Of a DNA stretch of 64,000 bases, positions 18,125 to 27,528 are shown one piece after another. Position numbers and translations under genes: made by a program. Every line of letters starts with the position of its first letter. Within the stretch, counting starts at the first letter, position 1. The stretch lies in assembly GCF_018449475.1 (NCBI RefSeq), contig NZ_JAHCQH010000021.1, forward strand, positions 291,369-355,368, read 5' to 3'. The DNA comes from Ancylobacter radicis. GTDB taxonomy: Bacteria; Pseudomonadota; Alphaproteobacteria; Rhizobiales; Xanthobacteraceae. The notes beneath the pieces were generated by a model that saw only the letters and a program-made list of their open reading frames with translations, did not search any database and was not told where the DNA came from.

Positions 18125-19017
18125 GCGGGCGCCATATCCTCATCACCGGCGCGTCCGGCGGGCTCGGCGCCGCGCTGGCCCGCCATTACGCGGCGCCCGG
18201 CGTCGCGCTGCTGCTGGTCGGGCGGAATGTCGAGCGGCTCGCCCGCGTGGTCCATGAGTGCCGGGCCAAGGGGGCGGATGTGCGCCTGCTGGTGCTGGAT
18301 GTGCGCGAGAGCGCGGCGCTGCACGAACTGATCGCCAAGGCCGATGCGCAGCGCCCGATCGACACCGTCTTCGCCAATGCCGGGGTGGAAGCGAGCCTCG
18401 GCCCGCTGGGCGAGGCGGAGGCGCTGGACGATGTGCTGGCGCAGATCCGTACCAATTTCGAGGGCGCGGTGGTGACCGTGCAGCCGCTGATCGACCCGAT
18501 GCGGGCGCGCGGGCAGGGGCGCATCGTGCTGGTCGCCTCGCTCGCCGGGCGCATGCCGCTGCCCGACCAGCCGACCTACAGCGCCACCAAGGCCGGGCTG
18601 ATCGCCTATGGCGAGGCGCTGCGCCCGGTGCTGGCGGCCAAGGGAGTGAGCCTCACTATTGCCTGCCCCGGCTTCATCGATACCGGCATGGCGCGGACCT
18701 ATCGCGGCTGGCGCCCGCTGCAATGGAGCGCCGAGCGCGCCGCCGCGACGATCGCGCGGGCCACCGAGCGCGGGGCGCGCAGCGTCAGCTTTCCGTTTGC
18801 TCTGGCGGGGCTGGTCGCGCTCGGCCGGGTCGCCCCGCCTTTCCTGCGCGAGACGGTGCTGCGGCGGCTTTTCGCGGTGGATGTGCGGACGGAAGCGCGG
18901 GCCGAGGCGGCGGAACCATGCTGCGATGCAGCGTCACCGCGCTCGATTACCTATGCTTCTAAAATACCCGATAAGAAATCAAAATCAGAGGTATTTATTG
19001 AGGATATGACTTTATAA
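18121..19017 (+). CDS. Short-chain dehydrogenase/reductase, RkpH / 3-ketosphinganine-reductase-like
   Basis: Classical SDR with the cofactor motif TGASGGLG (10-16), NAG (86-88), catalytic Ser140 and the YSATK motif (Tyr153, Lys157). Asn112 completes the tetrad. A hydrophobic C-terminal stretch (about 220-245) could bind membrane. An alpha-oxoamine synthase makes an alpha-amino ketone, and the sphingolipid pathway reduces the equivalent intermediate with an SDR of this general type. I therefore infer reduction of the PKS-derived amino ketone to an amino alcohol. It starts inside the stop of the KpsS-like gene (ATGA). The last 25 or so codons are strikingly AT-rich and Lys/Ser-rich, unlike the rest, as if a stop was lost and the frame runs into former intergenic DNA. 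Confidence 0.85.
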   Translation: MSGRHILITGASGGLGAALARHYAAPGVALLLVGRNVERLARVVHECRAKGADVRLLVLDVRESAALHELIAKADAQRPIDTVFANAGVEASLGPLGEAEALDDVLAQIRTNFEGAVVTVQPLIDPMRARGQGRIVLVASLAGRMPLPDQPTYSATKAGLIAYGEALRPVLAAKGVSLTIACPGFIDTGMARTYRGWRPLQWSAERAAATIARATERGARSVSFPFALAGLVALGRVAPPFLRETVLRRLFAVDVRTEARAEAAEPCCDAASPRSITYASKIPDKKSKSEVFIEDMTL

Positions 19018-19051
19018 TTTTGATTAAATTCGAAGTAAAAATTACCTCTGA
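18985..19051. repeat. 9-bp inverted repeat across the end of the reductase gene
   Basis: TCAGAGGTA (18985-18993) and TACCTCTGA (19043-19051) are perfect inverted copies separated by 49 nt of AT-rich DNA containing the reductase stop codon. The right arm ends 7 bp before the putative -35 of the manC promoter. It may be a long-loop terminator-like fold or a pair of operator half-sites. Confidence 0.3.
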
Positions 19052-19058
19052 CTTTAAG

Positions 19059-19086
19059 TTGACGTATTCGGTATCATATATACTAT
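19059..19086 (+). promoter_or_regulatory. Putative sigma70 promoter for manC
   Basis: TTGACG (19059-19064), a 16-bp spacer and TACTAT (19081-19086), about 68 bp before the manC ATG, in an AT-rich 136-bp gap. It suggests that the manC half of the capsule operon can be transcribed independently of the pyruvyltransferase-fusion promoter. Confidence 0.4.
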
Positions 19087-19153
19087 CTCGCACTTGCGAA
19101 GAGATGATCCATGGTCACGCGATGACCGTGCGCGCAACTGGCGGAGACAATAG

Positions 19154-20620
19154 ATGATCGCTGAGTCAAAGATCGTACCTGTGATTCTTGCTGGCGGTTC
19201 CGGTACCCGGCTGTGGCCGATCTCCCGCGATTCCCTGCCCAAGCAGTTTCTCGCGCTGGGCGAGGGGGAGGGCACGCTCTATCAGGAGACGCTGCGCCGG
19301 GTCGCGCCCGGCCCGATGTTCGCGGCGCCGATCGTCGTCACCAATGAGGAATTCCGCTTCTTCGCCCAGCGCCAGGCGCGCGAGATCGGCATCGATCCGA
19401 CCGTGCTGCTGGAGCCGGTGCGCCGCGATTCCGCCCCCGCTCTGCTAGCCGCGACTCTGCTCGCGCAGCGCCTGCATGGCGAGGAGGCGATCGTTCTGGT
19501 GCTCGCCGCCGACCATGTGATCGGCGATGCGCCGGCCTTCCATGGCGCCTGCCGCAAGGCACTCGGCGCCGCCGGCCTCGGTCATATCGTCACTTTCGGC
19601 ATCACCCCGACCGAGCCGCGCACCTCTTATGGCTATATCCGGCCGGGCGCGTCGCTGAACGGCGGCAGCGCCGCGCGGGTCGAGGCCTTCGCCGAGAAGC
19701 CCCATGCCGAACTCGCCCGCCAGTATATGGACGAGGGCTATCTCTGGAACTCCGGCAATTTCCTGTTCCCGGCCCATGTGATGCTGGAAGAGGCCGAGCT
19801 GTACGAGCCGGACGTGGTGGACGCGGTGCGCCGCTCGCTCGCCCATGCCAAGGCCGATCTCGGCTTCTGCCGGCTCGGCCCGGAATTCCGCAGCGCCCCC
19901 AGCGTCTCCATCGACTATGCGGTGATGGAGCGCACCAGCCGCGCGGCCGTGGTGGAAGGAAGCTTCCCCTGGTCGGATGTCGGCAGCTGGAACGCGATGC
20001 GCGAGATCGCCGTGCCGGACGAGCGCGGCAATGTGCAGCGCGGCCCGGTGCGTTTGGTCGATGCCGAGGATTCCTATGTGCATTCGGAAGGGCCGCTGGT
20101 CGCCGCCGTCGGCGTGAAGGGCCTGTCGATCATCGCTACCGGTGACGCGATTCTGGTGATGCCCTCGCACCGCTCGGAGGAGGTCAAGCACCTGGTCGCC
20201 TCGCTCAAGGCTGATCGCCGCAACGAGGCCAATGAACACCCCAAATGCCACCGTCCCTGGGGCAGCTATGAGACGATCAATCTCGGCTCCCGCTTCCGCG
20301 TGAAGAAGATCGTCGTCGATCCCGGCGAGCGGCTCTCGTTGCAGAAGCACCATCACCGCTCCGAGCACTGGATCGTCGTGCGTGGCACGGCCGAGGTGAC
20401 GGTCGGCGAGACCGTGTCGACGGTTCACGAGAACCAGTCGACCTACATCCCGCTTGGCTCCGTCCACCGTCTTTCAAACCCCGGACGCATTCCGCTCGAA
20501 CTCATCGAGGTGCAGGTCGGCTCCTATCTGGGCGAGGACGACATCGTCCGCCTGGAGGACATCTACCAGCGCGTCGAGACGGCGCCGGTTCCCGCCGCCA
20601 CGGTTCTAGCGGCCGAGTAA
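19154..20620 (+). CDS. manC: Mannose-1-phosphate guanylyltransferase / mannose-6-phosphate isomerase
   Basis: Bifunctional type II enzyme making GDP-mannose. The N-terminal nucleotidyltransferase carries the signature AGGSGTRLWPISRDSLPKQF (positions about 10-29) and AFAEKPH. The C-terminal cupin phosphomannose isomerase domain (from about 355, HRPWGSYETI) has the metal-binding QKHHHRSEHWIVV. The 488-aa length is standard for the bifunctional form. The ATG at 19154 follows GGAGA at normal spacing. GDP-mannose here implies mannose, fucose, rhamnose or a related GDP-sugar in the polysaccharide; no GDP-mannose dehydratase is present in the window. Placed between the reductase and another pyruvyltransferase. 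Confidence 0.93.
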   Translation: MIAESKIVPVILAGGSGTRLWPISRDSLPKQFLALGEGEGTLYQETLRRVAPGPMFAAPIVVTNEEFRFFAQRQAREIGIDPTVLLEPVRRDSAPALLAATLLAQRLHGEEAIVLVLAADHVIGDAPAFHGACRKALGAAGLGHIVTFGITPTEPRTSYGYIRPGASLNGGSAARVEAFAEKPHAELARQYMDEGYLWNSGNFLFPAHVMLEEAELYEPDVVDAVRRSLAHAKADLGFCRLGPEFRSAPSVSIDYAVMERTSRAAVVEGSFPWSDVGSWNAMREIAVPDERGNVQRGPVRLVDAEDSYVHSEGPLVAAVGVKGLSIIATGDAILVMPSHRSEEVKHLVASLKADRRNEANEHPKCHRPWGSYETINLGSRFRVKKIVVDPGERLSLQKHHHRSEHWIVVRGTAEVTVGETVSTVHENQSTYIPLGSVHRLSNPGRIPLELIEVQVGSYLGEDDIVRLEDIYQRVETAPVPAATVLAAE

Positions 20621-20644
20621 GCGCAAACGTAAGGAAAGTACCCT

Positions 20645-21715
20645 GTGAGCACTCCCACCCTGCGTGACATCGTCCGTGACACTGGCATCGTACCGCTGAC
20701 CTGGGCGGCCGCCACCCGGCAGCAGAACTACCTGAACCTGGGCGATGCGCTCTCCCCGGTGATGGTGGCGCTGCTCTCGGGCCGGCCGATCATCCACCAG
20801 GCGCATGACAGCCTGGGCACGCGTATGGCGGCGGTCGGCACCATCGCCCAGAATCTCAAGGGCGGCGACATCGCCGTGTGGGGGACAGGCTCCTCGCGCT
20901 ATCTCAACCCGACGCAGGATGGCGAGCGCCAGCTGTTCCGGCCCGATCCGGCCTCGATCTACCGCGTCCATGCCACGCGCGGCCCGGTCAGCCGGACGAT
21001 CCTCGGCGAGGAGAACGCGGTCGGGCCGGCGGTGTTCGGCGATCCGGTGTGGGCGCTGCCGCGCTTCTACAACCCGACGCTGGAGAAGAAATGGGAACTC
21101 GGCGTCATCGTCCATCTCTCGGACCTGACCGACCGGGCGCTCGATACGCTGCCGCGCGAGGCCTATGAGCGGTATCACATCCCCGCCGAGTTCGAGGGGA
21201 GCGTGCATATCATCAACACGCTGACCCCGATCAGCGCGGACGGCCTGCGCGACAAGCTGGACGAGATCCTGTCCTGCAAGCGCCTCGTCTCCACCAGCCT
21301 GCACGGCATGGTGTTCGCCGAGAGCTACGGCATTCCCTGCCTGTATTTCTCCCCGCGCGGCCAGCCGGAAGGCCTGATCGAGCGCAAGCTCGACCCGGAT
21401 GACGGCTTCGATCTGCGCATCACCGACCTTTATCAGGGCGTCGGCCGCACGCGCATTCCCGTCTATGTGCAGCGCCGCAACAAGCGCACCGACTGGGCGC
21501 ATCTGATCTGGGCGATCGACCTTGCCTGGCGGCCGGTGGAATTCGATGTCGATCCGCTGATCGACGCGCTGCCGATCGACGTCGCCCCGCTTGCCGCCCC
21601 GCGCGAGGGCACGGTGTTCGACCTGCCGCTCATTCGCGACATTCCCTATTCGCACGGCCCCGCCAAGGCGCCGGCCAAGCGCAAGGCGCCGGAGGCCCAT
21701 GCTCTTGCGGGGTGA
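20645..21715 (+). CDS. Polysaccharide pyruvyl transferase (single domain)
   Basis: 356-residue stand-alone member of the family found twice in the protein at 14397, with the same landmarks: AVGTIAQNLKGGDIAVWGTG, FGDPVWALPRFY, GVIVHLSDL and STSLHGMVFAESYGIP. It probably transfers pyruvate from PEP to a sugar in the capsule repeat. Start is a GTG at 20645 with AAGGA about 9 nt upstream. It lies 24 bp after manC and its last 17 bases overlap the next glycosyltransferase gene. Similarity across all three domains points to duplication within the locus. Confidence 0.87.
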   Translation: MSTPTLRDIVRDTGIVPLTWAAATRQQNYLNLGDALSPVMVALLSGRPIIHQAHDSLGTRMAAVGTIAQNLKGGDIAVWGTGSSRYLNPTQDGERQLFRPDPASIYRVHATRGPVSRTILGEENAVGPAVFGDPVWALPRFYNPTLEKKWELGVIVHLSDLTDRALDTLPREAYERYHIPAEFEGSVHIINTLTPISADGLRDKLDEILSCKRLVSTSLHGMVFAESYGIPCLYFSPRGQPEGLIERKLDPDDGFDLRITDLYQGVGRTRIPVYVQRRNKRTDWAHLIWAIDLAWRPVEFDVDPLIDALPIDVAPLAAPREGTVFDLPLIRDIPYSHGPAKAPAKRKAPEAHALAG

Positions 21716-23117
21716 CGAGACCGGCGCGGGCACGCCGGGCGGCTTCATGCCGGCCGCGCCCGCGCAGCTCGGCTCGCCGCGCCGCGGCACGGTGATGATC
21801 GACGGCTATAATCTCGCGCTGGAGGCCGGCACCGGGGTCGCCACCTATGCCCGCAATCTGAGCTTCGCCTGCGGCGCGCTGGGCTACCGGACCGAGATCC
21901 TCTACGGCACGCGGGCGGCGCCGAGCGCCGACCCGCTGTTGCGCGAGATCGCCTTCTTCGACCCCAATGTCGGCTCGCCCTCGCTGCTGCTGGAAATCAC
22001 CCGGCGGCTGCGCCAGCTCATGACCTCGCCGCTCGGGGTGCGGGCCAAAGACGTGCCGATGAGCGGCAAGGTCATCACCCGCAGCTTCCAGTCGCGCCTG
22101 CCGCATTATGACCGGATCTGGAACGCGCCGGAGCTGTTCTCCCGCAGCTACTGGCACTTCCACGCCTATAAGCACTTTCTCACCGTGAGCGGGGTGGACA
22201 AGCCGGCGCTGATGCACTGGACCTACCCGCTGCCGATCCGCCTGCCGGGCACGCGCAACATCTACACGCTGCATGACCTCGTGCCGCTGCGCCTGCCCTT
22301 CACCACGCTCGACAACAAGAAGTTCTACAAGCGCATGATCCAGGGCGTGCTGGACCGGGCCGACCATATCGTCACCGTCTCGGAAGCCTCCAAGCGCGAT
22401 ATTGTCGATCTGTTCGGCTACCCCGAGGAGAAGATCACCAACACCTATCAGGCGGTCTCGATCCCCGCGAAATACGCGCAGAAGAGTGACGACCTGGTGC
22501 GCGAGGAGGTCGAGGGCGCGTTCGGGCTGAAATATAAGGGCTATTTCCTGTTCTTCGGCGCCATCGAGCCGAAGAAGAATATCGGCCGGCTGGTCGAGGC
22601 CTATCTCGCCTCGCAGGTAAGCGAGCCTTTGGTGCTGCTCGGCAAGACTGCGTGGAAGGCCGGCGAGGAACTGCGCTTTCTGAACGAGGGCAGCAACCGC
22701 TATCTCGAACAGCTCGACAACCTGACCTTCACCCGCGACCGCGTGCGGCGCTTCGACTACGCGCCGTTCCCGCTGCTGGTGAGCCTGATCCGCGGCGCCA
22801 AGGCTCTGGTCTTCCCCTCGCTTTATGAGGGGTTCGGCCTGCCGGTGCTGGAGGCGATGTCGCTCGGCACGCCGGTGATTACCTCGAACACCTCCTCCAT
22901 TCCCGAAGTGGTGGGCGATGCCGCGCTGATGGTCGACCCCTACGACCCGCGCGCCATCGCCAATGCCATCAAGACCATGGCCGGCGACGCCGAGCTGCGC
23001 GCCAGCCTCTCCGCCAGGGGACGGATGCAGGCCGCGCAGTTCTCCGAAGCGCGCTACCACGCGCGCATCGGCGCGCTCTATGAGCGGCTGATGCCGGAAG
23101 GGCAGAAGGTGGGGTAG
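21699..23117 (+). CDS. GT4-family glycosyltransferase (mannosyltransferase-like)
   Basis: Glycosyltransferase of family 4, 472 aa from the ATG at 21699, which follows GGAGG closely and overlaps the previous gene by 17 bp. The frame extends upstream to 21591, but those codons are a Pro/Arg-rich shadow of the previous gene. Visible are [11 protein letters not shown] (N-domain), [30 protein letters not shown] and [16 protein letters not shown] (donor site) with [15 protein letters not shown]. The profile resembles WbaZ/MtfB mannosyltransferases, which fits the adjacent manC, but the donor is not proven. Confidence 0.87.
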   Translation: MLLRGDETGAGTPGGFMPAAPAQLGSPRRGTVMIDGYNLALEAGTGVATYARNLSFACGALGYRTEILYGTRAAPSADPLLREIAFFDPNVGSPSLLLEITRRLRQLMTSPLGVRAKDVPMSGKVITRSFQSRLPHYDRIWNAPELFSRSYWHFHAYKHFLTVSGVDKPALMHWTYPLPIRLPGTRNIYTLHDLVPLRLPFTTLDNKKFYKRMIQGVLDRADHIVTVSEASKRDIVDLFGYPEEKITNTYQAVSIPAKYAQKSDDLVREEVEGAFGLKYKGYFLFFGAIEPKKNIGRLVEAYLASQVSEPLVLLGKTAWKAGEELRFLNEGSNRYLEQLDNLTFTRDRVRRFDYAPFPLLVSLIRGAKALVFPSLYEGFGLPVLEAMSLGTPVITSNTSSIPEVVGDAALMVDPYDPRAIANAIKTMAGDAELRASLSARGRMQAAQFSEARYHARIGALYERLMPEGQKVG

Positions 23118-23120
23118 GGG

Positions 23121-24551
23121 ATGCTGCACAAGACGTCCAGAAAGGTGCCGGTTCAGGCGGTGCTGGCCCACGCGGCCGAGCGGCGCTGGAGCGAGGTCAT
23201 TGCCGCGACCGCCGATGTCGAGGCGCTGGCCGGTCAGCCCATGCTGCTCCCGCTGCGCATCGAGGCGGCGCTGGAGGACGGCAATGACGAAGAGGTGCGC
23301 CGCACCATCGACGTCGTCGAGCGGGCCACGCTGCGGGCCGAACTGCGCTTCGCGGCGGTGCGCCCGCTGCTGAAATTTGCCCGGCCGGCCGACGCCTGGC
23401 GCGTGCTGAGCGCCGACGGATCGATCACCGGGCATCACCGCTATATCCAGCAGGTTCGCAAGGTGCTCGCCTATTCGCATAGCGAGCCCGAGCTGGTGTC
23501 TGCGATCCAGGCCGCGCTGGACGCGTTGCTGGGCGAGGCCGTGGAGCCCAGCCCGTCGGACTATTCATTCCGCGACGACCCCGCGCGCCGCAATCGGCCG
23601 ATGGGGGAGGTGCGGATTGTCGCGTCGACCGAGGTGGAGCCCCGCCATGTCGAGGGGCTGTCGGTGGCGCGGGATCGTTTCCGCCGCCGTCTCTCCAAGC
23701 CGGCCGCGCCGAGCGTGTGTGAGTATCACGACGTTTTCGTCGATCCGACCGGGCAGATCTGGACCGAGGACGGCTCCATCATCGTCACGACCGGGCGGCC
23801 GATCGCGCATACCTCGCGGGAGGCCTGCCGGCAGCTCGACGTGGCGCTGCCGGCCTTGCGCGGAACCCGTGGCATCTATCACTGGGTGGTCGATCTTCTC
23901 CCGCACCTGTCCCTTCTCGGCCCGGAGCCGGACATTCCGGTGCTGATCGGGGCGCATGGTCCCCGCTTCGAGCGCGAGAGCCTCGCCCTTGCCGGGATCG
24001 CCGATGAGCAGGTGATTGCGATCTCGGAGGTGGTGTTCGTGCGCCGGCTGGTGGTGCCGTCGGTGGGGATGGCCGGTCTGCGCCACTGGCAGGCGACCGG
24101 GGGCATCTTCGAGCGCGTGGCGGCACGGGCCGGCGAGATGGCCGCGGCGAACGGCTTCGCCTGCCCGGAGAAGGTCTATATCTCCCGCCGCGACAGCACG
24201 CGCCGCCGCCTGCTCAACGAGGAAGAACTGGAGGGCGCCCTTCAGCAGCGCGGCTATGCGGTTGTGCTGATGTCGACGATGCCGCTGTGGCAGCAGATCG
24301 CTCTTGCCTCCGGCGTGCGCTCCATCGTCGCCCCGCACGGCGCCGGGCTCTCGCATCTCATGTTCTGCCGGGGGGATACGCGGGTGCTGGAACTGCTGCC
24401 GATCATGGATGGCAGCTATACGCTCCGCTTCAACTATGCCCGGCTCGCCCTGGCCCTCGGCTATGACTACACCGCCTGGCTGGAGCCGCAGCTGGCCCGC
24501 TCCGACCACTGGCGCGTCTGTATCGACGAATTGCCCGAGAGCCTGCTGTGA
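23121..24551 (+). CDS. GT61-family (DUF563) glycosyltransferase
   Basis: 476-residue protein whose C-terminal half fits the GT61/DUF563 family: YHWVVDLLPHLSLL, VYISRRDSTRRRLLNEEEL, and VAPHGAGLSHLMFC near residue 420, the conserved HGAGL. The N-terminal 170 residues are variable and may bind the acceptor. It begins 3 bp after the previous stop and ends with GTGA overlapping the next start, so it is within one operon. The linkage formed is unknown. Confidence 0.83.
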   Translation: MLHKTSRKVPVQAVLAHAAERRWSEVIAATADVEALAGQPMLLPLRIEAALEDGNDEEVRRTIDVVERATLRAELRFAAVRPLLKFARPADAWRVLSADGSITGHHRYIQQVRKVLAYSHSEPELVSAIQAALDALLGEAVEPSPSDYSFRDDPARRNRPMGEVRIVASTEVEPRHVEGLSVARDRFRRRLSKPAAPSVCEYHDVFVDPTGQIWTEDGSIIVTTGRPIAHTSREACRQLDVALPALRGTRGIYHWVVDLLPHLSLLGPEPDIPVLIGAHGPRFERESLALAGIADEQVIAISEVVFVRRLVVPSVGMAGLRHWQATGGIFERVAARAGEMAAANGFACPEKVYISRRDSTRRRLLNEEELEGALQQRGYAVVLMSTMPLWQQIALASGVRSIVAPHGAGLSHLMFCRGDTRVLELLPIMDGSYTLRFNYARLALALGYDYTAWLEPQLARSDHWRVCIDELPESLL

Positions 24552-25663
24552 GCCGTCATGTTCTGGCCGGCCTGCTGCTTGTCGCCCTTGGCGCCCCGGC
24601 GCGGGCCGAGCCGGTCGATATGCGCGACTACATGATTCAGGATGTCTGCCTCGATGCTGGCGGCGCCGTCATGCCGGGCGTCGCGCCCGGCGATCCGCGC
24701 TGCACCGCGCACCGCGACATCCGCGAGGGGGAGCGCGTGCCCTATCACCTCGCCGCCGCCGGGGTGCCCCTGAGGTGCGACGCGCGGCAGACCTTTCGCG
24801 ACAACCTGCCTTTCACCCGCAACAACCGCGAGCGCGTGGTCGGCTTCGTGACCATCGACCGCAAGCCCTGCGTGACCGATGATCCCTGGGTGACGGCCTA
24901 TCTGTCGGTGCGGTGGTTCGATGACCGCTACGCCTTCATCATGGGCATGTGGACACGGGGCAAGGATGGCGGGCGCTTCGGCGGCGGGGTAACGCCGACC
25001 TGCGATGCCGCCCCGGAGTCCTCGACCCGTTATTTCCGCAACTGGGTGCTGGCCGACTACACGCACCTGGCCAATGGCGACATCGGTTTCACCGTCTTCA
25101 GCAAGCGTGGCCAGTTGCTGGACCTGTCGCGGCCGGGCGATGCCTGCCCGAAAGCCTATCCCAACCGGATCCTCGCCCTGTGGACGCGCGGCGACTTCAC
25201 CTTCACCAACGGGCAAAAGCTCAACGCGATCATCTCCCACCCCTATTCGCAGGCGGATCGCTCCGGTTTGGCGCCGGGGCGTGCCGGGCAGATGGAGCGC
25301 ACCTACTGGACCCGCGAATTCGGCCAGACGCGCTGGGAGAACTGGAAGCGCGAGGACTGGGTCAACAAGAAGATGGACAAGGCCGCGCCGGAACTGGCCG
25401 AGGAGTACTTCAAGCCGGAACATTGCTCGCGGCCGTTCGAACTCGCCGGCGAGGTGACGCCGGGGCTCATTCTCGGGCCGATCGAGGAAAAGGACGGCAT
25501 CTACACCCAGATGGCGCGCGACAAGGCGACGGGCGAAAGCCACCGCTGGTATCTGGCCGGCTGTCAGGAGACGACGGTGATCGTCCCGCCCGCCGGTCCC
25601 GGCGGAGACCCCTATCCGAGCCTCGACGCGGCGGGAGAGCGTTTCCTCGACTTCTGGAAATGA
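24548..25663 (+). CDS. Secreted protein of unknown function, capsule operon
   Basis: 371 residues with a clear Sec signal (LAGLLLVALGAPARA, cleavage near residue 20). The mature part has at least eight cysteines spaced through the chain (for example DVCLDAGG, DPRCTAH, LRCDAR, RKPCVTD, TPTCDAA, DACPKAY, EHCSRPF, AGCQETT), suggesting several disulfides in the periplasm or outside. I recognise no family. It starts with a GTG overlapping the stop of the GT61 gene (GTGA), so it is co-translated with capsule enzymes. A role in polymer modification, binding or export is possible but not shown. Confidence 0.75.
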   Translation: MSRHVLAGLLLVALGAPARAEPVDMRDYMIQDVCLDAGGAVMPGVAPGDPRCTAHRDIREGERVPYHLAAAGVPLRCDARQTFRDNLPFTRNNRERVVGFVTIDRKPCVTDDPWVTAYLSVRWFDDRYAFIMGMWTRGKDGGRFGGGVTPTCDAAPESSTRYFRNWVLADYTHLANGDIGFTVFSKRGQLLDLSRPGDACPKAYPNRILALWTRGDFTFTNGQKLNAIISHPYSQADRSGLAPGRAGQMERTYWTREFGQTRWENWKREDWVNKKMDKAAPELAEEYFKPEHCSRPFELAGEVTPGLILGPIEEKDGIYTQMARDKATGESHRWYLAGCQETTVIVPPAGPGGDPYPSLDAAGERFLDFWK

Positions 25664-25691
25664 TCGTCATCCCGGAGAGGGTTGTGACAGC

Positions 25692-26405
25692 TCAGGGCGG
25701 GGCGCCGACACCGGCCCGGCCTTCTTCCTCCGAGGGGAGAAGGAGCCGGATCTGATCGGCCAATATGCCGTAGCCCGCCGGGGTGAGATGCGCGCTGTCG
25801 ACGAAGATCGCCGCAACTCCCTGGCGCTGCGCTGCCGCGGCAATCGCCTCATGCGTGCGCAGCAGTTGGAAACCCGCGGCCGGCGCCGCTTCGGCCAATT
25901 GCCGGTTGACGGCGGCGATGTCGGCCTGATGGAACGCCAGATCCCGGCCGCGTGGCAGGATCTCGGAGACCATCAACGGCGCTGCGGTTTCCTCGCGGAT
26001 CTCGCGCACCGCCGCGAGGATGCCCGCCACGATCTCCTCGGGCGTGTCGTTCATGCGCAGATTATTGGTGCCGATGATCAGAATGACCGCGCGTGGGCGG
26101 GCGCGGGCGAAATCATAATGCGGCAGGCGCGACAGCAGGTGCTCGGTCCGGTCGCCGCCGATGCCCAGATTGATGAAGCTCCCGCCAAACGCCTCGCGCT
26201 GAATCTCGCGCGGGAAACGGGCCGCTATCGAATCCCCGATGATGACGATCTTGCCGGTGTGCCGGTCGAGGGCCGCGCCGCGCGCCTGAGAAAGCGACAG
26301 CCAGCGGGCATCGCGCGGCTCCGGCGTGGTGGAGGCACGGTCCGCCCGTGCATCGCCGGTTGCAAGGAGCGCAACGACCAGCGCGGCAAGCAGCTTAAGC
26401 CGCAT
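25692..26405 (-). CDS. Secreted SGNH/GDSL-family hydrolase
   Basis: 237-residue esterase- or acetylhydrolase-like protein with an N-terminal signal (LKLLAALVVALLATGDARA). SGNH blocks are visible: GDSIAARF (nucleophile Ser), NLGIGGDRTEHLL, IIGTNNLRMND (Asn) and the Asp-His pair in FVDSAHLTPAGY. This looks like the platelet-activating-factor-acetylhydrolase-like branch, which often removes acetyl groups from sugars. The ATG at 26405 was chosen because it begins a signal peptide; codons upstream are a shadow of the previous gene, which it overlaps by 11 bp. Convergent to the capsule operon and plausibly a capsule O-deacetylase. Confidence 0.8.
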   Translation of the reverse strand: MRLKLLAALVVALLATGDARADRASTTPEPRDARWLSLSQARGAALDRHTGKIVIIGDSIAARFPREIQREAFGGSFINLGIGGDRTEHLLSRLPHYDFARARPRAVILIIGTNNLRMNDTPEEIVAGILAAVREIREETAAPLMVSEILPRGRDLAFHQADIAAVNRQLAEAAPAAGFQLLRTHEAIAAAAQRQGVAAIFVDSAHLTPAGYGILADQIRLLLPSEEEGRAGVGAPP

Positions 26406-27528
26406 GGATCCGCTGCCGCCGCAGGATGCGTCGATAGCGCGCCAGCTGCGCGGCGTCGGTCTCGATGCCCGACGCAAGCCGCAGAAGCTGCTCCGCCGCC
26501 TCAAGATTCTGCGCTGCGGCATGGCTGCGCACCGCCATGTAGAGATTGCGCAGCGCCAGCTTGCTGCAGGTGATCTCTCCCCCGCGCAGCCGCGCGGCGG
26601 CGAGATAGTGCCGTGCCGCGGCTTCCCGGTCGCCGCTCAGTTCCCAGGCCCGCGCGGTCCGCCGGGCAATGCCGAAGCTGCGCGGGCTCAATTCATGCGC
26701 GCGCTCGTAGAAGCGCGCGGCGAGCTGCCGTCGGCCGCGCCGGTGAGCCGCCTCGGCCATGTTCTTCCAGTAATGCGCTTCCCGCCGCAGGGCGTGTTTG
26801 GAGATGGCGATTTCGGCCTCGCGCCCTTCCATGGCGGCGAGCAGGAGCACCTTCAGCAGCCCCGCCTTGCTCAGATAGTCCGGCGTACCATGGCCGATGA
26901 AGGGGATGCGGACGTGCTGGGCCATGGGGGCATCGACCAGCGCCACATGCTTGGCGTCATCGTTCATCGGATCATAAACGAGGGTGATGTGGGCGTCGGA
27001 GGCCAGACCCTCATTGAGATTGTCGAACTCGAAGCCGAGCCGGCGGGCGTGATGCTGCCAGCGCCGCTCGAAGGGGACCTTGCGGCGGTCGATGGAGAAT
27101 TGCGGCGACATGGAAAGGACGGTGGTGGCCCCGACATGGCTGGAAAAACCGAGCGCGCCATAGCCGCCCATGCTGGTGCCGTAGGTCGTCACCCGGTCGA
27201 AGTCGCGGGTCCGCTCGGCGGCGAGGGTCAGCGCCCGCGGCAAGCCGGGCACCTGCCACCAATGGTTCCATTTGGACACGAAAAAGAGGCCCGAGGCACC
27301 GAAGCGGGGCACGATGGACTGCGCCCAACCGACCAGCGGGTTCGGCGGCGCCTTCATCAGCGGTGTGAAGGTGACGACAATGCCCGCGGCATCCACTACC
27401 GGCTGCCACAGAAGCGCGAGGTCGTCGTCTTCGTAGATCACTTGTGGTGACAGATTGGTCAATCCTGGTTTCCCCTCAAGCGAAGCGGCCGTCACGTCTG
27501 CAACATCCTCATCGATAGTGTCGTTCAA
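26395..27528 (-). CDS. Alpha/beta-hydrolase-like protein with TPR-like C-terminus
   Basis: About 377 residues. The first two thirds look like an alpha/beta hydrolase: nucleophile elbow YGTSMGGYGALG with Ser119, a possible acid in VYDPMNDD and a possible His in FIGHGTPDYL. No signal peptide. Residues about 245-370 are helical repeats (AARFYERAHELSPRSFGIARR, AARHYLAAARL) like TPR units. This resembles cytoplasmic hydrolase-like proteins near exopolysaccharide loci, but the substrate is unknown. The start is uncertain: the longest frame uses a TTG at 27528, and a TTG near 27462 with GAGGGG upstream is an alternative. Upstream of the SGNH hydrolase in a two-gene leftward operon. Confidence 0.7.
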   Translation of the reverse strand: MNDTIDEDVADVTAASLEGKPGLTNLSPQVIYEDDDLALLWQPVVDAAGIVVTFTPLMKAPPNPLVGWAQSIVPRFGASGLFFVSKWNHWWQVPGLPRALTLAAERTRDFDRVTTYGTSMGGYGALGFSSHVGATTVLSMSPQFSIDRRKVPFERRWQHHARRLGFEFDNLNEGLASDAHITLVYDPMNDDAKHVALVDAPMAQHVRIPFIGHGTPDYLSKAGLLKVLLLAAMEGREAEIAISKHALRREAHYWKNMAEAAHRRGRRQLAARFYERAHELSPRSFGIARRTARAWELSGDREAAARHYLAAARLRGGEITCSKLALRNLYMAVRSHAAAQNLEAAEQLLRLASGIETDAAQLARYRRILRRQRIHAA

